This document shows positions 11,439 to 20,862 of a stretch of 64,000 nt of DNA, piece after piece. The number at the start of each line of letters is the position of its first letter. The first letter of the stretch is position 1. Location: NCBI RefSeq assembly GCF_019285735.1, contig NZ_CP079107.1, positions 1,922,001 through 1,986,000 on the forward strand, given 5' to 3'. The DNA is from Paeniglutamicibacter sp. Y32M11. Lineage in GTDB: Bacteria > Actinomycetota > Actinomycetes > Actinomycetales > Micrococcaceae. The translations under genes and the position numbers were made by a program. Under the pieces are notes generated by a model. It ran no database searches and was not told the DNA's origin. It worked only from the letters and a program-made list of their open reading frames with translations.

Positions 11439-12448
11439 CCGTTGCTGCCACCAGCTGCTGCCTCGTGCGGGGCGCTGGTGTAGGTGCTGCGCGGCATCCC
11501 GCTTCGGGCCCATGGCATGGGAGCGCGTAAAAAGTCCTGGATCAGCGCAGCGGCCTCCGGTGCCTTCTCATAGTGGATCAGATGTCCCACGTTGTTGATG
11601 ACCCGCAGTCTGGCGCGCGGGAAGCGCCGGGTCAGTGCCCGCTGCGCTTCCACGGAGCCCAATTCATCAAGTTCCCCCACCACCAGCAGGGTCGGTTCAT
11701 TGATGCGCGCAGCAACATCACGCACCGTGGCGGTGATGGAGGCACCATAGGCCTCGCGCAGGGTCGCACGTGAGGTGAACCCGGAGAAATAGCGGCGGTG
11801 TTGGTCAAAAACGTAGGCCCGCATGGCCGGATCCTTGGACTTCAGCATGGCCAGTGAGGTGGCGTCGGTGATCAGCCGCGAACGCAGGAGAGCATCACCC
11901 AGCGGTGCGGGCAGCCAGGAGCCGACCGCGTAGTAGCTGCCGGCGGCCCGGGAGAGCAACGCCGAACTGCCCTCGAGCGCCGGTTCGCAGATCGGGTTCA
12001 GCAGCAGCAGCCGGGCGAAGCTGCCCGGATGCCGAGCCAGATACGTGGCGGCGACGATGGTGCCGAAGGAATGACCCAACAAGATGGTCTCCGGGCCCAA
12101 CTCCAGCTCCTGGCGCAGCGCGGTTATGACCTCGCCGTAACCCGCAACATCGTGTGCTGGAACGCTGGGTGCCGGGTTTGACGTTTGTGATTCCTCGTCC
12201 TTCACGGGGGCGCAGAACGGGGTGGAAACCCCAAAGCCGGGCAGATCCGGAACGATAATCGTGTAATCGCCGAGCTCATTGATGATCCGAGTGAGTCCGT
12301 GGTGATCTCCCCGGAAGCCATGCACGGCCAGGATCACGCCGCGAGCGCTGTCGAGTGCCGGGTAGGTCCAGGTGCACACCCGTGCGCCGTGGATGTGGTG
12401 GGTGCTTTTCAGGGCGCGGCGAGTGCGCGGCTGCGAATGATCGGGCAT
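11435..12448 (-). CDS. Alpha/beta-fold hydrolase
   Basis: A 337-residue alpha/beta hydrolase of unknown substrate. It has the HGF oxyanion segment near residue 43 (AVHGFRGDHHG), a nucleophile elbow GHSFGT, an acid in VVGELDELGS and a catalytic His in NNVGHLIHYEK, so the triad looks complete. There is no signal peptide, so it is probably cytoplasmic. The ATG at 12448 is preceded by TAGGCT 7 bases upstream (12456-12461 on the plus strand), suggesting a leaderless transcript. The gene lies just behind the SorC-type regulator on the same strand (gap 10 bases), but its own promoter sits inside the end of that gene. Family is clear; specific function is not. Confidence 0.88.
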   Translation of the reverse strand: MPDHSQPRTRRALKSTHHIHGARVCTWTYPALDSARGVILAVHGFRGDHHGLTRIINELGDYTIIVPDLPGFGVSTPFCAPVKDEESQTSNPAPSVPAHDVAGYGEVITALRQELELGPETILLGHSFGTIVAATYLARHPGSFARLLLLNPICEPALEGSSALLSRAAGSYYAVGSWLPAPLGDALLRSRLITDATSLAMLKSKDPAMRAYVFDQHRRYFSGFTSRATLREAYGASITATVRDVAARINEPTLLVVGELDELGSVEAQRALTRRFPRARLRVINNVGHLIHYEKAPEAAALIQDFLRAPMPWARSGMPRSTYTSAPHEAAAGGSNG

Positions 12449-12458
12449 GAGATCAAGC

Positions 12459-13535
12459 CTAATGGCTGGAGCTTGGTGGGGCGTTGAGCAGGCGCAGTGC
12501 GGTTCCCTCGTCGAGCACTAGGTCGGTGATCAGCCCCCCGGCCAGCGCACCGTGCAGGGCGCGTAGTTTGCCCGCTCCGGAGAGTACACAGAGTCGCCGG
12601 GGAACCTTGCGTAGGGCGCGGAGGGTGGGACCTGTGGCCCGAGAATTGATTTCGATTCCCTCGTCGCTTCCGCTGCCGTCAAAAAATACGGTGGCCACGT
12701 CGCCCACCACGCCGTGTTCGTGGAGTGCCGCCGATTCCGCGGGGCTGAGATAACCGCCGCGGTAGACCTGGCTGGGCACCGCCGCCTCGGTCGCGCCGAG
12801 TGAGAAGACCGCCAGCCCCATGCCCTGCTGAACACCCAAGACTCGGCGCACCGAGCCCTCCCGCCACATGGCCTCGCGGGTACTAGCCTGATCGAAGAAC
12901 GCCGGGACCGGGAACTGCTCAACCCGGGCGGTGTAGGCGGCACCAAAACGCTGCAGGATTTCCGAGGCGTAGGTCAGCCCGGTGGTCTGCGGGTTGGCCG
13001 CACCATTCAGTTGAACGATCAGCGTGTCGTGAGTTGGCTTGCGCATCAGCGCAAGGGAGAGCGCCTGCATCGTGGAGCCCCATGCCACCCCGACCGTCAT
13101 CCCGGAGGACACCAGGGTATTGAGCACGTGGGCCGCGTGGGTGGCCACGCGTTCGAGGATTTCGGCGTCGGCGAGCGCCCCGTCGGTGGGCACCACGTGG
13201 ACCTTGATGCCGAACTTGTGTTCCAGTTCGCGCACCAACACTGGGCTGCGGTCACCACCTGCGTTGATTTCGATGTTCACCAAGCCGGTGCGCCGGGCCA
13301 TGGAAAGCAGTCTCGAGACGGTGGAACGCGAGACGGCCAGTTCCTTGGCGATCGACTCCATGGTGAGGTCCTGGAGGTAGTACAGCTGGGCGGCGCGCAG
13401 TGCGTCACGCTCCCGGGGCTGGCCATGTCCGGGTGTCCCGCGGGTGCCGCGTGGGGGAGTCGCGGATGTGACGTGTTGAACAAAAGCACCAGTCCCGGGT
13501 GAGGTCGGCGCCGTGTTCAGGGGCATGTTGGGCAT
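12459..13535 (-). CDS. SorC/DeoR-type sugar-binding transcriptional regulator, probable glycerol-cluster regulator
   Basis: A 358-residue regulator with an N-terminal helix-turn-helix (YYLQDLTMESIAKELAVS, then RSTVSRLLSMARRTGLV, residues about 52-85) and a large C-terminal sugar-phosphate-binding domain of the SorC family (GVAWGSTMQALS, QLNGAANPQTTG). The open frame extends to 13625, but ATG 13535 is chosen because AAAGGA precedes it by 8 bases. It is transcribed divergently from glpD-glpF-glpK across about 180 bases, so control of glycerol or glycerol-3-phosphate use is the natural inference. A perfect 14-bp palindrome 17 bases upstream of the start is a candidate operator. Family is secure, ligand is inferred. 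Confidence 0.88.
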   Translation of the reverse strand: MPNMPLNTAPTSPGTGAFVQHVTSATPPRGTRGTPGHGQPRERDALRAAQLYYLQDLTMESIAKELAVSRSTVSRLLSMARRTGLVNIEINAGGDRSPVLVRELEHKFGIKVHVVPTDGALADAEILERVATHAAHVLNTLVSSGMTVGVAWGSTMQALSLALMRKPTHDTLIVQLNGAANPQTTGLTYASEILQRFGAAYTARVEQFPVPAFFDQASTREAMWREGSVRRVLGVQQGMGLAVFSLGATEAAVPSQVYRGGYLSPAESAALHEHGVVGDVATVFFDGSGSDEGIEINSRATGPTLRALRKVPRRLCVLSGAGKLRALHGALAGGLITDLVLDEGTALRLLNAPPSSSH

Positions 13536-13551
13536 CGGTTCGGTCCTTTTG

Positions 13552-13565
13552 TGCACATATGTGCA
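13552..13565. promoter_or_regulatory. 14-bp palindrome, candidate operator between regulator and glpD
   Basis: TGCACATATGTGCA is a perfect palindrome lying immediately upstream of the regulator's ribosome binding site. Its position fits autoregulation by the SorC-type protein. No second copy was noticed before glpD, glpF or glpK. Confidence 0.45.
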
Positions 13566-13697
13566 GATGAATTGACGAGTTTGTTCTCCAGTGACAAGAC
13601 TAGCTACTACATGGTTTTGACTCAAAGCCCCGCAGGGGGTGATGGGAAGTTCTCCAAAGGGTTATCGGAACGCTCCGCATAGGCGGTATTGAGCCGG

Positions 13698-13703
13698 TAA
13701 TCT
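13698..13703 (+). promoter_or_regulatory. Probable -10 element for glpD
   Basis: TAATCT at this position would place the transcription start near 13710, giving a 5-6 base leader before the GTG at 13716. A clear -35 box is not evident. Confidence 0.4.
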
Positions 13704-13715
13704 GGACAGGACCAT

Positions 13716-15470
13716 GTGAAGCACGCTTATTCGCCGCAGCATAGTTCTAAGGATGGCCCCATCGTGGCAGCCGCAGCCTCCCACCGTTCCCATTTAGCCG
13801 CGCTCCGGTCCCGGCCGGGCGCCAAGGTGCTCATCGTCGGTGGTGGAATCAACGGAGTGGCGACCTTCCGGCAACTCGCCCTGCAGGGTGTGGACGTGGC
13901 CTTGATCGAGCGCGGTGACTACTGCCAAGGGGCATCGGGTGCCTCCTCGCACATGATCCACGGTGGTATTCGGTACCTGGAAAACGGCGAATTCCGGCTG
14001 GTCCATGAATCGGTGCAGGAACGCAACTCATTGCTGGAGATTGCTCCGCACTACGTCAAGCCGCTGCGCACCACCATCCCCATCTTCTCCACCTTCTCCG
14101 GCATCCTCTCCGCCCCGGTGCGGTTTCTGACCCACCGTAGCGGCAAGGCCACCGAACGCGGAGCAGTACTGATCAAGGCCGGCCTGGTGATTTACGATCT
14201 CTTCGCCGGTGCCGGTGGACGTAACACGCCATGGCACAAGTTCCGTGGCACCAAGGGCTCGCTGGCCGAGCTTCCGATGCTACGCACCGACGTGAAGTAC
14301 ACCGCCACCTACTTCGACGCCTCCGTCCACAACCCCGAGCGCCTCACCCTGGACGTTTTGCGTGACGGGCTGGAAGCCAACCGTCAGGCGCGAGCGGCCA
14401 ATTACGTTTCGCTCATCGGCCACAACGAGTCCGGTGCCCGCTTGCGAGATGAACTCACGGGCGAAGAATTCGACTTCGACGCCGAGATCATCGTGAACGC
14501 CACCGGTGCCTGGGTGGATCTGACCAACGGATCCATCGGTGCCCCGAGTCAGTTTATGGGCGGGACCAAGGGCAGCCACATCGTGCTGGACCACCCCGCC
14601 CTGCTGGCCGCCTGTGGCGGACGCGAGATCTTCTTTGAGCACTCCGACGGGCGCATCGTGCTGATCTACCCGATGGGTGACCGCGTCCTGGTGGGGACCA
14701 CCGATATTGACGCCGACATGAGCGAGCCAGCGCGCTGCACCGATGCGGAGGTCGAGTACTTCTTTGAACTCATCCGCCACGTCTTCCCCACCATCGAGGT
14801 GGGCCACGAACAGATTGTTTACAAGTTCTCCGGCGTTCGCCCGCTTCCGCGCCACGATGACACGGCCCCGGGCTTCGTCTCCCGCGATTACCGGATCGAG
14901 CGTACCGAGCTGGCCGGGGAATCCATCATGTTCTCGCTGGTCGGTGGCAAGTGGACCACCTTCCGCGCGCTCGGGGAAACCCTGGGTGGCAAGGTGCTTG
15001 ATGAACTTGGGGTAAGTTCCACGGTGAGCACCCGTGGGCTGCCCATCGGTGGTGGCAAGAACTTCCCGGAGTCCTCCGCGGCCCTGCAGTCCTGGTTTGG
15101 TGCGCGTTCACTGCTCGCCTCCCGGGACCGCCTCGAGGTGCTGCTCACGCGTTATGGCACCCGGGCCGATGCGGTGCTTGATGCCATCGGCCCCAACGAT
15201 CCCACCCTGCCCGGCTGTGCCGAGCTGTCGGTGGCCGAGCTGCGTTACCTCGCCGAACACGAGCAGCTGGGCATGCTCAGCGACGTGTTCATCCGGCGGA
15301 CCTCGCTGGCCTTCCGCGGGCTAGTGACCAATGAACTGTTGGTGCAGGTGGCCGACGCCATCGCGCCGGTCCTCGGCTGGGACGCCGCCGAACAAGCACG
15401 CCAGGTGAGCGAATGCGCGCGCGTGCTCACCGAAGACCACGGATCGAACCTGGCCCTGACTAACGCCTGA
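13716..15470 (+). CDS. glpD: Aerobic glycerol-3-phosphate dehydrogenase
   Basis: This FAD enzyme oxidises glycerol-3-phosphate to dihydroxyacetone phosphate and passes electrons to the quinone pool at the membrane. The 584-residue protein has the dinucleotide-binding motif VLIVGGGINGVATFRQLA (residues about 38-55), the family segment GASGASSHMIHGGIRYLENGE and a conserved C-terminal helical domain. GTG 13716 is the first in-frame start after the predicted promoter; GTG 13764 is an alternative that would still keep the FAD fold. It heads the glpD-glpF-glpK cluster and faces the SorC-type regulator. The 234 bases to glpF contain a hairpin (CCTTCGCGCC/GGCGCGAAGG, 15483-15514) but no gene. Confidence 0.95.
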   Translation: MKHAYSPQHSSKDGPIVAAAASHRSHLAALRSRPGAKVLIVGGGINGVATFRQLALQGVDVALIERGDYCQGASGASSHMIHGGIRYLENGEFRLVHESVQERNSLLEIAPHYVKPLRTTIPIFSTFSGILSAPVRFLTHRSGKATERGAVLIKAGLVIYDLFAGAGGRNTPWHKFRGTKGSLAELPMLRTDVKYTATYFDASVHNPERLTLDVLRDGLEANRQARAANYVSLIGHNESGARLRDELTGEEFDFDAEIIVNATGAWVDLTNGSIGAPSQFMGGTKGSHIVLDHPALLAACGGREIFFEHSDGRIVLIYPMGDRVLVGTTDIDADMSEPARCTDAEVEYFFELIRHVFPTIEVGHEQIVYKFSGVRPLPRHDDTAPGFVSRDYRIERTELAGESIMFSLVGGKWTTFRALGETLGGKVLDELGVSSTVSTRGLPIGGGKNFPESSAALQSWFGARSLLASRDRLEVLLTRYGTRADAVLDAIGPNDPTLPGCAELSVAELRYLAEHEQLGMLSDVFIRRTSLAFRGLVTNELLVQVADAIAPVLGWDAAEQARQVSECARVLTEDHGSNLALTNA

Positions 15471-15704
15471 TTCACGTGCTCCCCTTCGCGCCCGCCCACC
15501 GGCCGGCGCGAAGGCGGTAGCCCGGCACTGCCACCCCGTGTTTCACCGTCATCCCCTCGTGCGGGTGATGATCCCCTAAATTTTCCGTCCCACCGCATAG
15601 GTGGGCGCGGTCTTTGTCATGCCGAAAAACGGCCTAGCCGCGTGAAAAATGGCCCACAAAAGCCCGCCGCGCGAATCAACACTATAAACACTGAAGGAAC
15701 AACG

Positions 15705-16433
15705 ATGTCTCTTACGGTCTTTACCGCCGAGTTCTTCGGCACCATGCTGCTAGTGCTCTTAGGTGGTGGTGTGGTGGCCAACGTGCTGCTCAACAAAACC
15801 AACGGGCGCGGCGGGGGCCCGCTGATGATCAACTTCGGTTGGGGTCTGGCAGTGTTTGCCGGAGTCTGGGTCTCCGCGGCCTCCGGAGCGCACCTGAATC
15901 CGTCCGTGACGGTGGGTTTGTGGGTCAACCCCGACGTGAGTGAATTTGCCCCGGGAGTCGCCAAGACCCTCGGATTTGCACTGATCTACTTTGCCGCACA
16001 GCTACTCGGGGCCATGGTGGGTGCGGCCCTGTGCTTCCTGTCCTACAAAAAGCACTTTGATGCCGAAGAGGATCCAGGCACCAAGCTGGCGGTCTTTTCC
16101 ACGGCACCGGCCATTCAAGCCCCGGGCTGGAACCTGCTCACCGAGGCCATCGCCACCTTCGTCTTGGTCTTTGTGATCTCCGGATTCGGCACCACACCGC
16201 ACAGTTTGGGCCCACTGGCCGTGGCACTGTTGGTGGTGGGCATCGGAGCCTCGCTGGGCGGACCCACCGGTTACGCCATTAACCCCGCACGAGACCTTGG
16301 TCCGCGCATCGCCCACGCCCTGCTGCCGATCCGCGGTAAGGGTGGCAGTAATTGGTCCTACGCGTGGATTCCGGTCGTGGGCCCACTCCTCGGCGGTGTC
16401 GCTGGTGGTCTGGGCGCGGGAGCCTTGTTCTAA
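15705..16433 (+). CDS. glpF: Glycerol uptake facilitator (MIP/aquaglyceroporin family)
   Basis: A 242-residue membrane channel for glycerol. It has six predicted membrane segments and the two half-helix loops of the family: AHLNPSVT near residue 65 (NPS instead of the usual NPA) and [13 protein letters not shown] near residue 190. The Asp after NPAR is typical of glycerol-conducting members. ATG 15705 is chosen over the upstream frame start because GAAGGA precedes it by 6 bases and the hydrophobic N-terminus follows at once. It lies between glpD and glpK, consistent with uptake followed by phosphorylation. Confidence 0.94.
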   Translation: MSLTVFTAEFFGTMLLVLLGGGVVANVLLNKTNGRGGGPLMINFGWGLAVFAGVWVSAASGAHLNPSVTVGLWVNPDVSEFAPGVAKTLGFALIYFAAQLLGAMVGAALCFLSYKKHFDAEEDPGTKLAVFSTAPAIQAPGWNLLTEAIATFVLVFVISGFGTTPHSLGPLAVALLVVGIGASLGGPTGYAINPARDLGPRIAHALLPIRGKGGSNWSYAWIPVVGPLLGGVAGGLGAGALF

Positions 16434-16543
16434 TGGGAGAACCGATCCAGAGGCCAGCACGCACTCAGGGCGCCGGCACCACCACCGATAACAGCACCAC
16501 CCAGAGCAGCACAACACCGCACCTCGTTGAAAGGTCAAACACC

Positions 16544-18058
16544 GTGTCCACATACGTCATCGCCATTGATCAGGGAACCACCAGCTCCCGCGCCATCGTT
16601 TTTGACCACGACGGCAAACCCGTCTCCACCGGTCAGATGGAACACCAACAGATCTTCCCGCATGCGGGCTGGGTGGAACACGACGCCGTGGAGATCTGGA
16701 ACAACGTCCGTGAGGTCATCGCCGTCGCGCTGGCCGGCGGCAACCTCACCCGCCACGACATCGCCGCCGTCGGCATCACCAACCAACGCGAAACGGCAGT
16801 CGTTTGGGACAAGCACACCGGCGTGCCCGTCTACAACGCGATTGTCTGGCAGGACACCCGGACCCAGGGCATCGTGGAGGAACTGGCGGCCAATGGCGGA
16901 GTTGACCGCTACAAGGAGCGGGTCGGCCTGCCGCTGGCACCGTACTTCTCCGGTACGAAGATCAAGTGGATCCTTGACAATGTCGATGGCGCCCGCGAGC
17001 GCGCCGAGGCCGGGGACCTGCTCTTTGGCAACACCGACACCTGGGTCACCTGGAACCTCACCGGCGGAACCGATGGCGGAGTGCACATCACCGACGTCAC
17101 CAACGCCTCACGCACCCTTTTTATGGACCTAGAAAAGTTGGAGTGGGATGCACAGATCCTTGCCGACTTCGCGGTGCCCGCGTCCATGATGCCGGCGATC
17201 AAATCCTCCTCCGAGGTCTACGGACACGTGCACTCCTCGCAGCTATTGCGCGAGGTCCCGATCGCGGGGATCCTCGGTGACCAGCAGGCGGCAACCTTCG
17301 GCCAAGCGGCGTTCGATGCCGGTGAAGCGAAAAATACCTACGGCACCGGCTGCTTCTTGATCTTCAACACCGGCAAAGAGATCGTGCGTTCGGGCAACGG
17401 GCTGCTCACCACCCTGGGGTACAAGCTCGGCGATGCGGACCCGGTGTACGCCCTGGAGGGCTCGATCGCCGTGGCCGGCTCGCTGGTGCAGTGGCTGCGC
17501 GATAACATCGGGATGATTTCCACCGCCGCGGAGGTGGAGGTACTGGCCTCTCAGGTGCAGGACAACGGTGGGGTGTACATCGTTCCTGCCTTCTCCGGGC
17601 TTTTTGCCCCGTATTGGCGTGCCGATGCCCGCGGGGCCATCGTGGGGTTGACCCGCTATGCCAACAAGAACCACATCGCGCGTGCCGCCCTGGAATCTAC
17701 CGCCTTCCAGACCCGTGAGGTGCTTGATGCCGTCAACGCCGATTCGGGGGTTCCGCTCACCGAGCTCAAGGTTGATGGTGGGATGGTGGCCAACGATGCG
17801 CTGATGCAGTTCCAGGCCGATCTGCTCGGTGTTCCGGTGATCCGCCCCAAGGTCACCGAGACCACGGCCCTGGGCGCCGCCTATGCCGCGGGCCTGGCCG
17901 TCGGGTTCTGGAAGGATCTGGGGGAACTTCGCTCCAACTGGGCCGAGGACAAGCGCTGGGAACCTGCCATGGAGGATGCCGAGCGCGATCGCCAGATGCG
18001 CCTGTGGAAGAAGGCCGTGACGCGCACCTTCGACTGGGTTGATGAGGACGTGCGCTAG
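16544..18058 (+). CDS. glpK: Glycerol kinase
   Basis: The enzyme phosphorylates incoming glycerol with ATP and so traps it. The 504-residue protein starts [18 protein letters not shown] (phosphate-1 motif), contains [12 protein letters not shown] and [21 protein letters not shown], and has the FGGY signature region [21 protein letters not shown]. Upstream frame is open, but GTG 16544 gives the family N-terminus. GAAAGG lies about 10 bases upstream. It follows glpF by 110 bases, with no terminator between them, so cotranscription is likely. Confidence 0.96.
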   Translation: MSTYVIAIDQGTTSSRAIVFDHDGKPVSTGQMEHQQIFPHAGWVEHDAVEIWNNVREVIAVALAGGNLTRHDIAAVGITNQRETAVVWDKHTGVPVYNAIVWQDTRTQGIVEELAANGGVDRYKERVGLPLAPYFSGTKIKWILDNVDGARERAEAGDLLFGNTDTWVTWNLTGGTDGGVHITDVTNASRTLFMDLEKLEWDAQILADFAVPASMMPAIKSSSEVYGHVHSSQLLREVPIAGILGDQQAATFGQAAFDAGEAKNTYGTGCFLIFNTGKEIVRSGNGLLTTLGYKLGDADPVYALEGSIAVAGSLVQWLRDNIGMISTAAEVEVLASQVQDNGGVYIVPAFSGLFAPYWRADARGAIVGLTRYANKNHIARAALESTAFQTREVLDAVNADSGVPLTELKVDGGMVANDALMQFQADLLGVPVIRPKVTETTALGAAYAAGLAVGFWKDLGELRSNWAEDKRWEPAMEDAERDRQMRLWKKAVTRTFDWVDEDVR

Positions 18059-18078
18059 GGCGCACTAGTGGTGCAGAT

Positions 18079-18109
18079 CCCGCGGGCGCGTCGAAGGCGC
18101 GCCCGCGGG
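18079..18109 (+). terminator. GC-rich hairpin after glpK
   Basis: A perfect 12-bp stem, CCCGCGGGCGCG (18079-18090) with CGCGCCCGCGGG (18098-18109), has a 7-base loop. It has no T-tract, as is common in high-GC Actinobacteria, and closes the glycerol cluster. Confidence 0.65.
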
Positions 18110-18126
18110 GCCCACGCTCGGTAAGG

Positions 18127-18132
18127 TAGAAT
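18127..18132 (+). promoter_or_regulatory. -10 element of the leuS leader transcript
   Basis: TAGAAT is followed after six bases by the ATG of the leader ORF (18139), so the transcript probably begins on that ATG. The -35 region overlaps the GC-rich glpK terminator and is not recognisable. Confidence 0.55.
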
Positions 18133-18138
18133 GTGGGC

Positions 18139-18165
18139 ATGAACGCAGTGCTCTTGCTAACTTAG
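18139..18165 (+). CDS. Leucine-codon leader peptide upstream of leuS
   Basis: An 8-codon ORF encodes MNAVLLLT, with three consecutive leucine codons (CTC TTG CTA, 18151-18159) shortly before the stop. It begins exactly 6 bases after a -10 hexamer and has no ribosome binding site, so it is probably translated from a leaderless end. It is followed at once by two hairpins, the second an intrinsic terminator. The layout is that of a classical attenuator in which ribosome stalling on uncharged leucine tRNA controls read-through into leuS. Seen: ORF, codons and hairpins. Inferred: regulation. Confidence 0.6.
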   Translation: MNAVLLLT

Positions 18166-18216
18166 CCGCATGGAATGAACCCCATGCGGCCGCCCCTTGT
18201 TTGCCAAGGGGCTTTT
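18165..18216 (+). promoter_or_regulatory. Attenuator (pause hairpin plus intrinsic terminator) in the leuS leader
   Basis: Hairpin 1 pairs GCCGCATGG (18165-18173) with CCATGCGGC (18182-18190) and starts on the leader stop codon. The terminator hairpin pairs GCCCCTTG (18192-18199) with CAAGGGGC (18205-18212) around TTTGC and runs into TTTT (18213-18216). CCCCATG (18180-18186), freed if hairpin 1 is melted by a stalled ribosome, could pair with CAAGGGG (18205-18211) at six of seven positions and act as a weak antiterminator. A terminator 107 bases before the leuS start and after a start-proximal promoter has no role except attenuation. Confidence 0.65.
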
Positions 18217-18322
18217 GTGTGTCAGGGGGTCTTTGCCGCCGATGCACTCCATGAACCGCAGTCACGCAGCCACGTTCCACCCCTCCATCAGGCGCAGCAA
18301 CAAAAGAAGGCGAAACACGATA

Positions 18323-20839
18323 GTGAGCACCCAGCCGACCGGCACCGATACCGCTGACAACGAGTCCACAGCAGCGGCCTACGACTTCCACACGATGGAA
18401 GCCAAGTGGGCCCCGGTGTGGGAAAAACTCGGCGTCTTCACGCCCAAGGACGATTCCAGCGCCGAACGCCGCTACGTGCTTGATATGTTCCCCTACCCCT
18501 CCGGCGACCTGCACATGGGTCACGCCGAGGCCTTCGCCATGGGGGATGTGGTAGCGCGCTATTGGCGCCAAAAGGGCTACAACGTGATGCACCCGATTGG
18601 TTGGGACTCCTTCGGTCTGCCGGCCGAGAACGCCGCCATCAAGCGCAATGCCCACCCCGCCGAGTGGACGTACGCGAACATCGACACCCAGGCCGCCAGC
18701 TTTAAGCGCTACGCGATCTCCGCCGACTGGGAACGGCGCATCCACACCTCGGACCCGGAGTACTACCGCTGGACCCAGTGGCTGTTCACCCGCTTCTACG
18801 ACAAGGGCCTGGCCTACCGCAAGAACCACCCGGTGAACTGGTGCCCGACCGACCAGACCGTGTTGGCCAACGAGCAGGTTGTTAACGGTGCCTGCGAACG
18901 CTGCGGCACCATCGTGACCAAGAAGTCGCTGAACCAGTGGTACTTCAAGATCACCGATTACGCGGACCGCCTGCTTGATGACATGGACGAGCTGAAGGGC
19001 CACTGGCCCGAGCGCGTGCTGGCCATGCAGAAGAACTGGATCGGCCGCTCCGAGGGCGCCCACGTTGACTTCGTCATCGAAGCCACCGAGTCCCAGGAAG
19101 CCCACAAGACCACGGTCTTCACCACGCGCCCGGACACGCTGCACGGCGCCACCTTCTTTGTGGTGGCCGCCGACGCCGAGCTGGCCAATCAGCTGGTCAC
19201 GCAGGAACACCGCGAAGCCCTCGAGGCCTACCAGGAGCAGGTCAAGGCGCTTTCCGAGATCGAACGCCAGGCCACCGAACGCGAAAAGACCGGTGTTTTC
19301 ACCGGCCGCTACGCCATCAACCCGCTTAACGGGGAAAAGCTGCCCGTCTGGGCCGCGGACTACGTGCTGGCCGACTACGGCACCGGAGCGATCATGGCCG
19401 TGCCCGCGCACGACCAGCGCGACCTGGACTTCGCCCGCACCTTCGACCTGCCGGTACGCGTGGTCGTTGATACCGGCGCCGAGGACCCGGCCGAAACCGG
19501 CATTGCGACCACCGGTGAAGGTGTTTTGGTGAACTCCGGTGAGCTGAACGGCCTGCCCAAGGCCGACGGCATTTCCCGCGCCATCGACATCGTGACCGAG
19601 GCCGGCACCGGTGAGAAGTTTGTGAACTTCCGCCTGCGTGACTGGCTCCTGAGCCGTCAGCGCTTCTGGGGCACGCCGATCCCGATCATTCACTGCGCCG
19701 ACTGTGGTGAGGTCCCGGTTCCCGATGACCAGCTGCCGGTGCGCCTGCCGGAGAATCTGCGCGGCGAGCAGCTGGCGCCCAAGGGCACCTCCCCGCTGGC
19801 AGCCGTCGAGGAATGGGTCAACGTACCCTGCCCCACCTGTGGTGCCCCCGCCAAGCGCGACACCGACACCATGGACACCTTTGTCGACTCCTCCTGGTAC
19901 TTCCTGCGCTTCGTTTCCCCGAACTACACCGAGGGTCCCTTTGACCCGCAGGCGGTTCGTGACTGGATGCCGGTGGGCCAGTACGTGGGCGGCGTTGAGC
20001 ACGCGATTTTGCACCTGCTCTACTCGCGCTTCTTCACCAAGGTCATCTTCGATCTGGGTCTGATCGATGTGAAGGAACCCTTCAGCGCCCTGTTGAACCA
20101 GGGGCAGGTGCTCAACGGCGGCAAGGCCATGAGCAAGTCGCTGGGCAATGGTGTGGATCTGGGTCAGCAGCTGGATAAGTTCGGTGTTGACGCCGTGCGC
20201 CTGACCATGATCTTCGCCTCCCCGCCGGAGGACGACGTGGACTGGGCAGATGTGTCCCCGGGTGGTTCCTCCAAGTTCTTGGCCCGCGCTTGGCGCCTGG
20301 CCCAGGACGTGGCCAGTGAGGTGGGAGCGGATGTCACCACCGGGGATAAGGCACTGCGCCAGATCACCCACAAGGCCGTCCACGAGGCGACCGGGATGCT
20401 TGACGGTGGCAAGTTCAACGTTGTCATCGCCAAGATGATGGAGCTGGTCAACGCGACCCGCAAGAGCATCGACTCCGGTGCCGGTGCGGCGGATCCCGCG
20501 GTACGCGAGGCCACCGAGGCCGTGGCCATCGTGCTCTCGCTCTTCGCCCCGTACACCGCCGAGGACATGTGGGCGGCACTGGGCCACGAACCGGCCGTCG
20601 CCAACGCCGGCTGGCCGACCGTTGATGAGGCCCTGCTGGTGCAGGACACCGTCACCGCCGTGGTGCAGATCAAGGGCAAGGTCCGGGCACGGCTGGAAGT
20701 TTCGGCCGACATCAGCGCCGAGGACCTGGAGGCCCTGGCACTGAAGGATGAGGCAGTGGTGCGTTACCTTGATGGTGCGGCCATCAACAAGGTGATCGTT
20801 CGTGCACCGAAACTCGTCAACGTGGTGCCGGCTTCCTAA
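18323..20839 (+). CDS. leuS: Leucyl-tRNA synthetase
   Basis: A class I synthetase that charges tRNA-Leu. The 838-residue protein has the HIGH-type motif in [15 protein letters not shown] (residues about 57-71), the KMSKS-type motif [11 protein letters not shown] (near residue 600), the CP1 editing domain ([13 protein letters not shown] and [14 protein letters not shown]) and a C-terminal anticodon-binding domain. GTG 18323 is chosen since AGAAGG lies 12 bases upstream; the frame is open back to 18197, but that part overlaps the attenuator. Expression is probably controlled by the leucine leader upstream. DegV follows after 23 bases but seems to have its own promoter. Confidence 0.97.
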   Translation: MSTQPTGTDTADNESTAAAYDFHTMEAKWAPVWEKLGVFTPKDDSSAERRYVLDMFPYPSGDLHMGHAEAFAMGDVVARYWRQKGYNVMHPIGWDSFGLPAENAAIKRNAHPAEWTYANIDTQAASFKRYAISADWERRIHTSDPEYYRWTQWLFTRFYDKGLAYRKNHPVNWCPTDQTVLANEQVVNGACERCGTIVTKKSLNQWYFKITDYADRLLDDMDELKGHWPERVLAMQKNWIGRSEGAHVDFVIEATESQEAHKTTVFTTRPDTLHGATFFVVAADAELANQLVTQEHREALEAYQEQVKALSEIERQATEREKTGVFTGRYAINPLNGEKLPVWAADYVLADYGTGAIMAVPAHDQRDLDFARTFDLPVRVVVDTGAEDPAETGIATTGEGVLVNSGELNGLPKADGISRAIDIVTEAGTGEKFVNFRLRDWLLSRQRFWGTPIPIIHCADCGEVPVPDDQLPVRLPENLRGEQLAPKGTSPLAAVEEWVNVPCPTCGAPAKRDTDTMDTFVDSSWYFLRFVSPNYTEGPFDPQAVRDWMPVGQYVGGVEHAILHLLYSRFFTKVIFDLGLIDVKEPFSALLNQGQVLNGGKAMSKSLGNGVDLGQQLDKFGVDAVRLTMIFASPPEDDVDWADVSPGGSSKFLARAWRLAQDVASEVGADVTTGDKALRQITHKAVHEATGMLDGGKFNVVIAKMMELVNATRKSIDSGAGAADPAVREATEAVAIVLSLFAPYTAEDMWAALGHEPAVANAGWPTVDEALLVQDTVTAVVQIKGKVRARLEVSADISAEDLEALALKDEAVVRYLDGAAINKVIVRAPKLVNVVPAS

Positions 20840-20862
20840 CTAAAGGCGGTAATCTACAGGGC

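Noticed and set aside
18059-18322. T-box riboswitch upstream of leuS
   Set aside because: No conserved T-box sequence (TGGNACCGCG-like) or specifier-loop architecture was found; the leader ORF with Leu codons explains the terminator better.
18065-20587. 840-codon minus-strand frame antisense to leuS
   Set aside because: leuS on the plus strand has all catalytic motifs; the antisense translation is compositionally biased and featureless.
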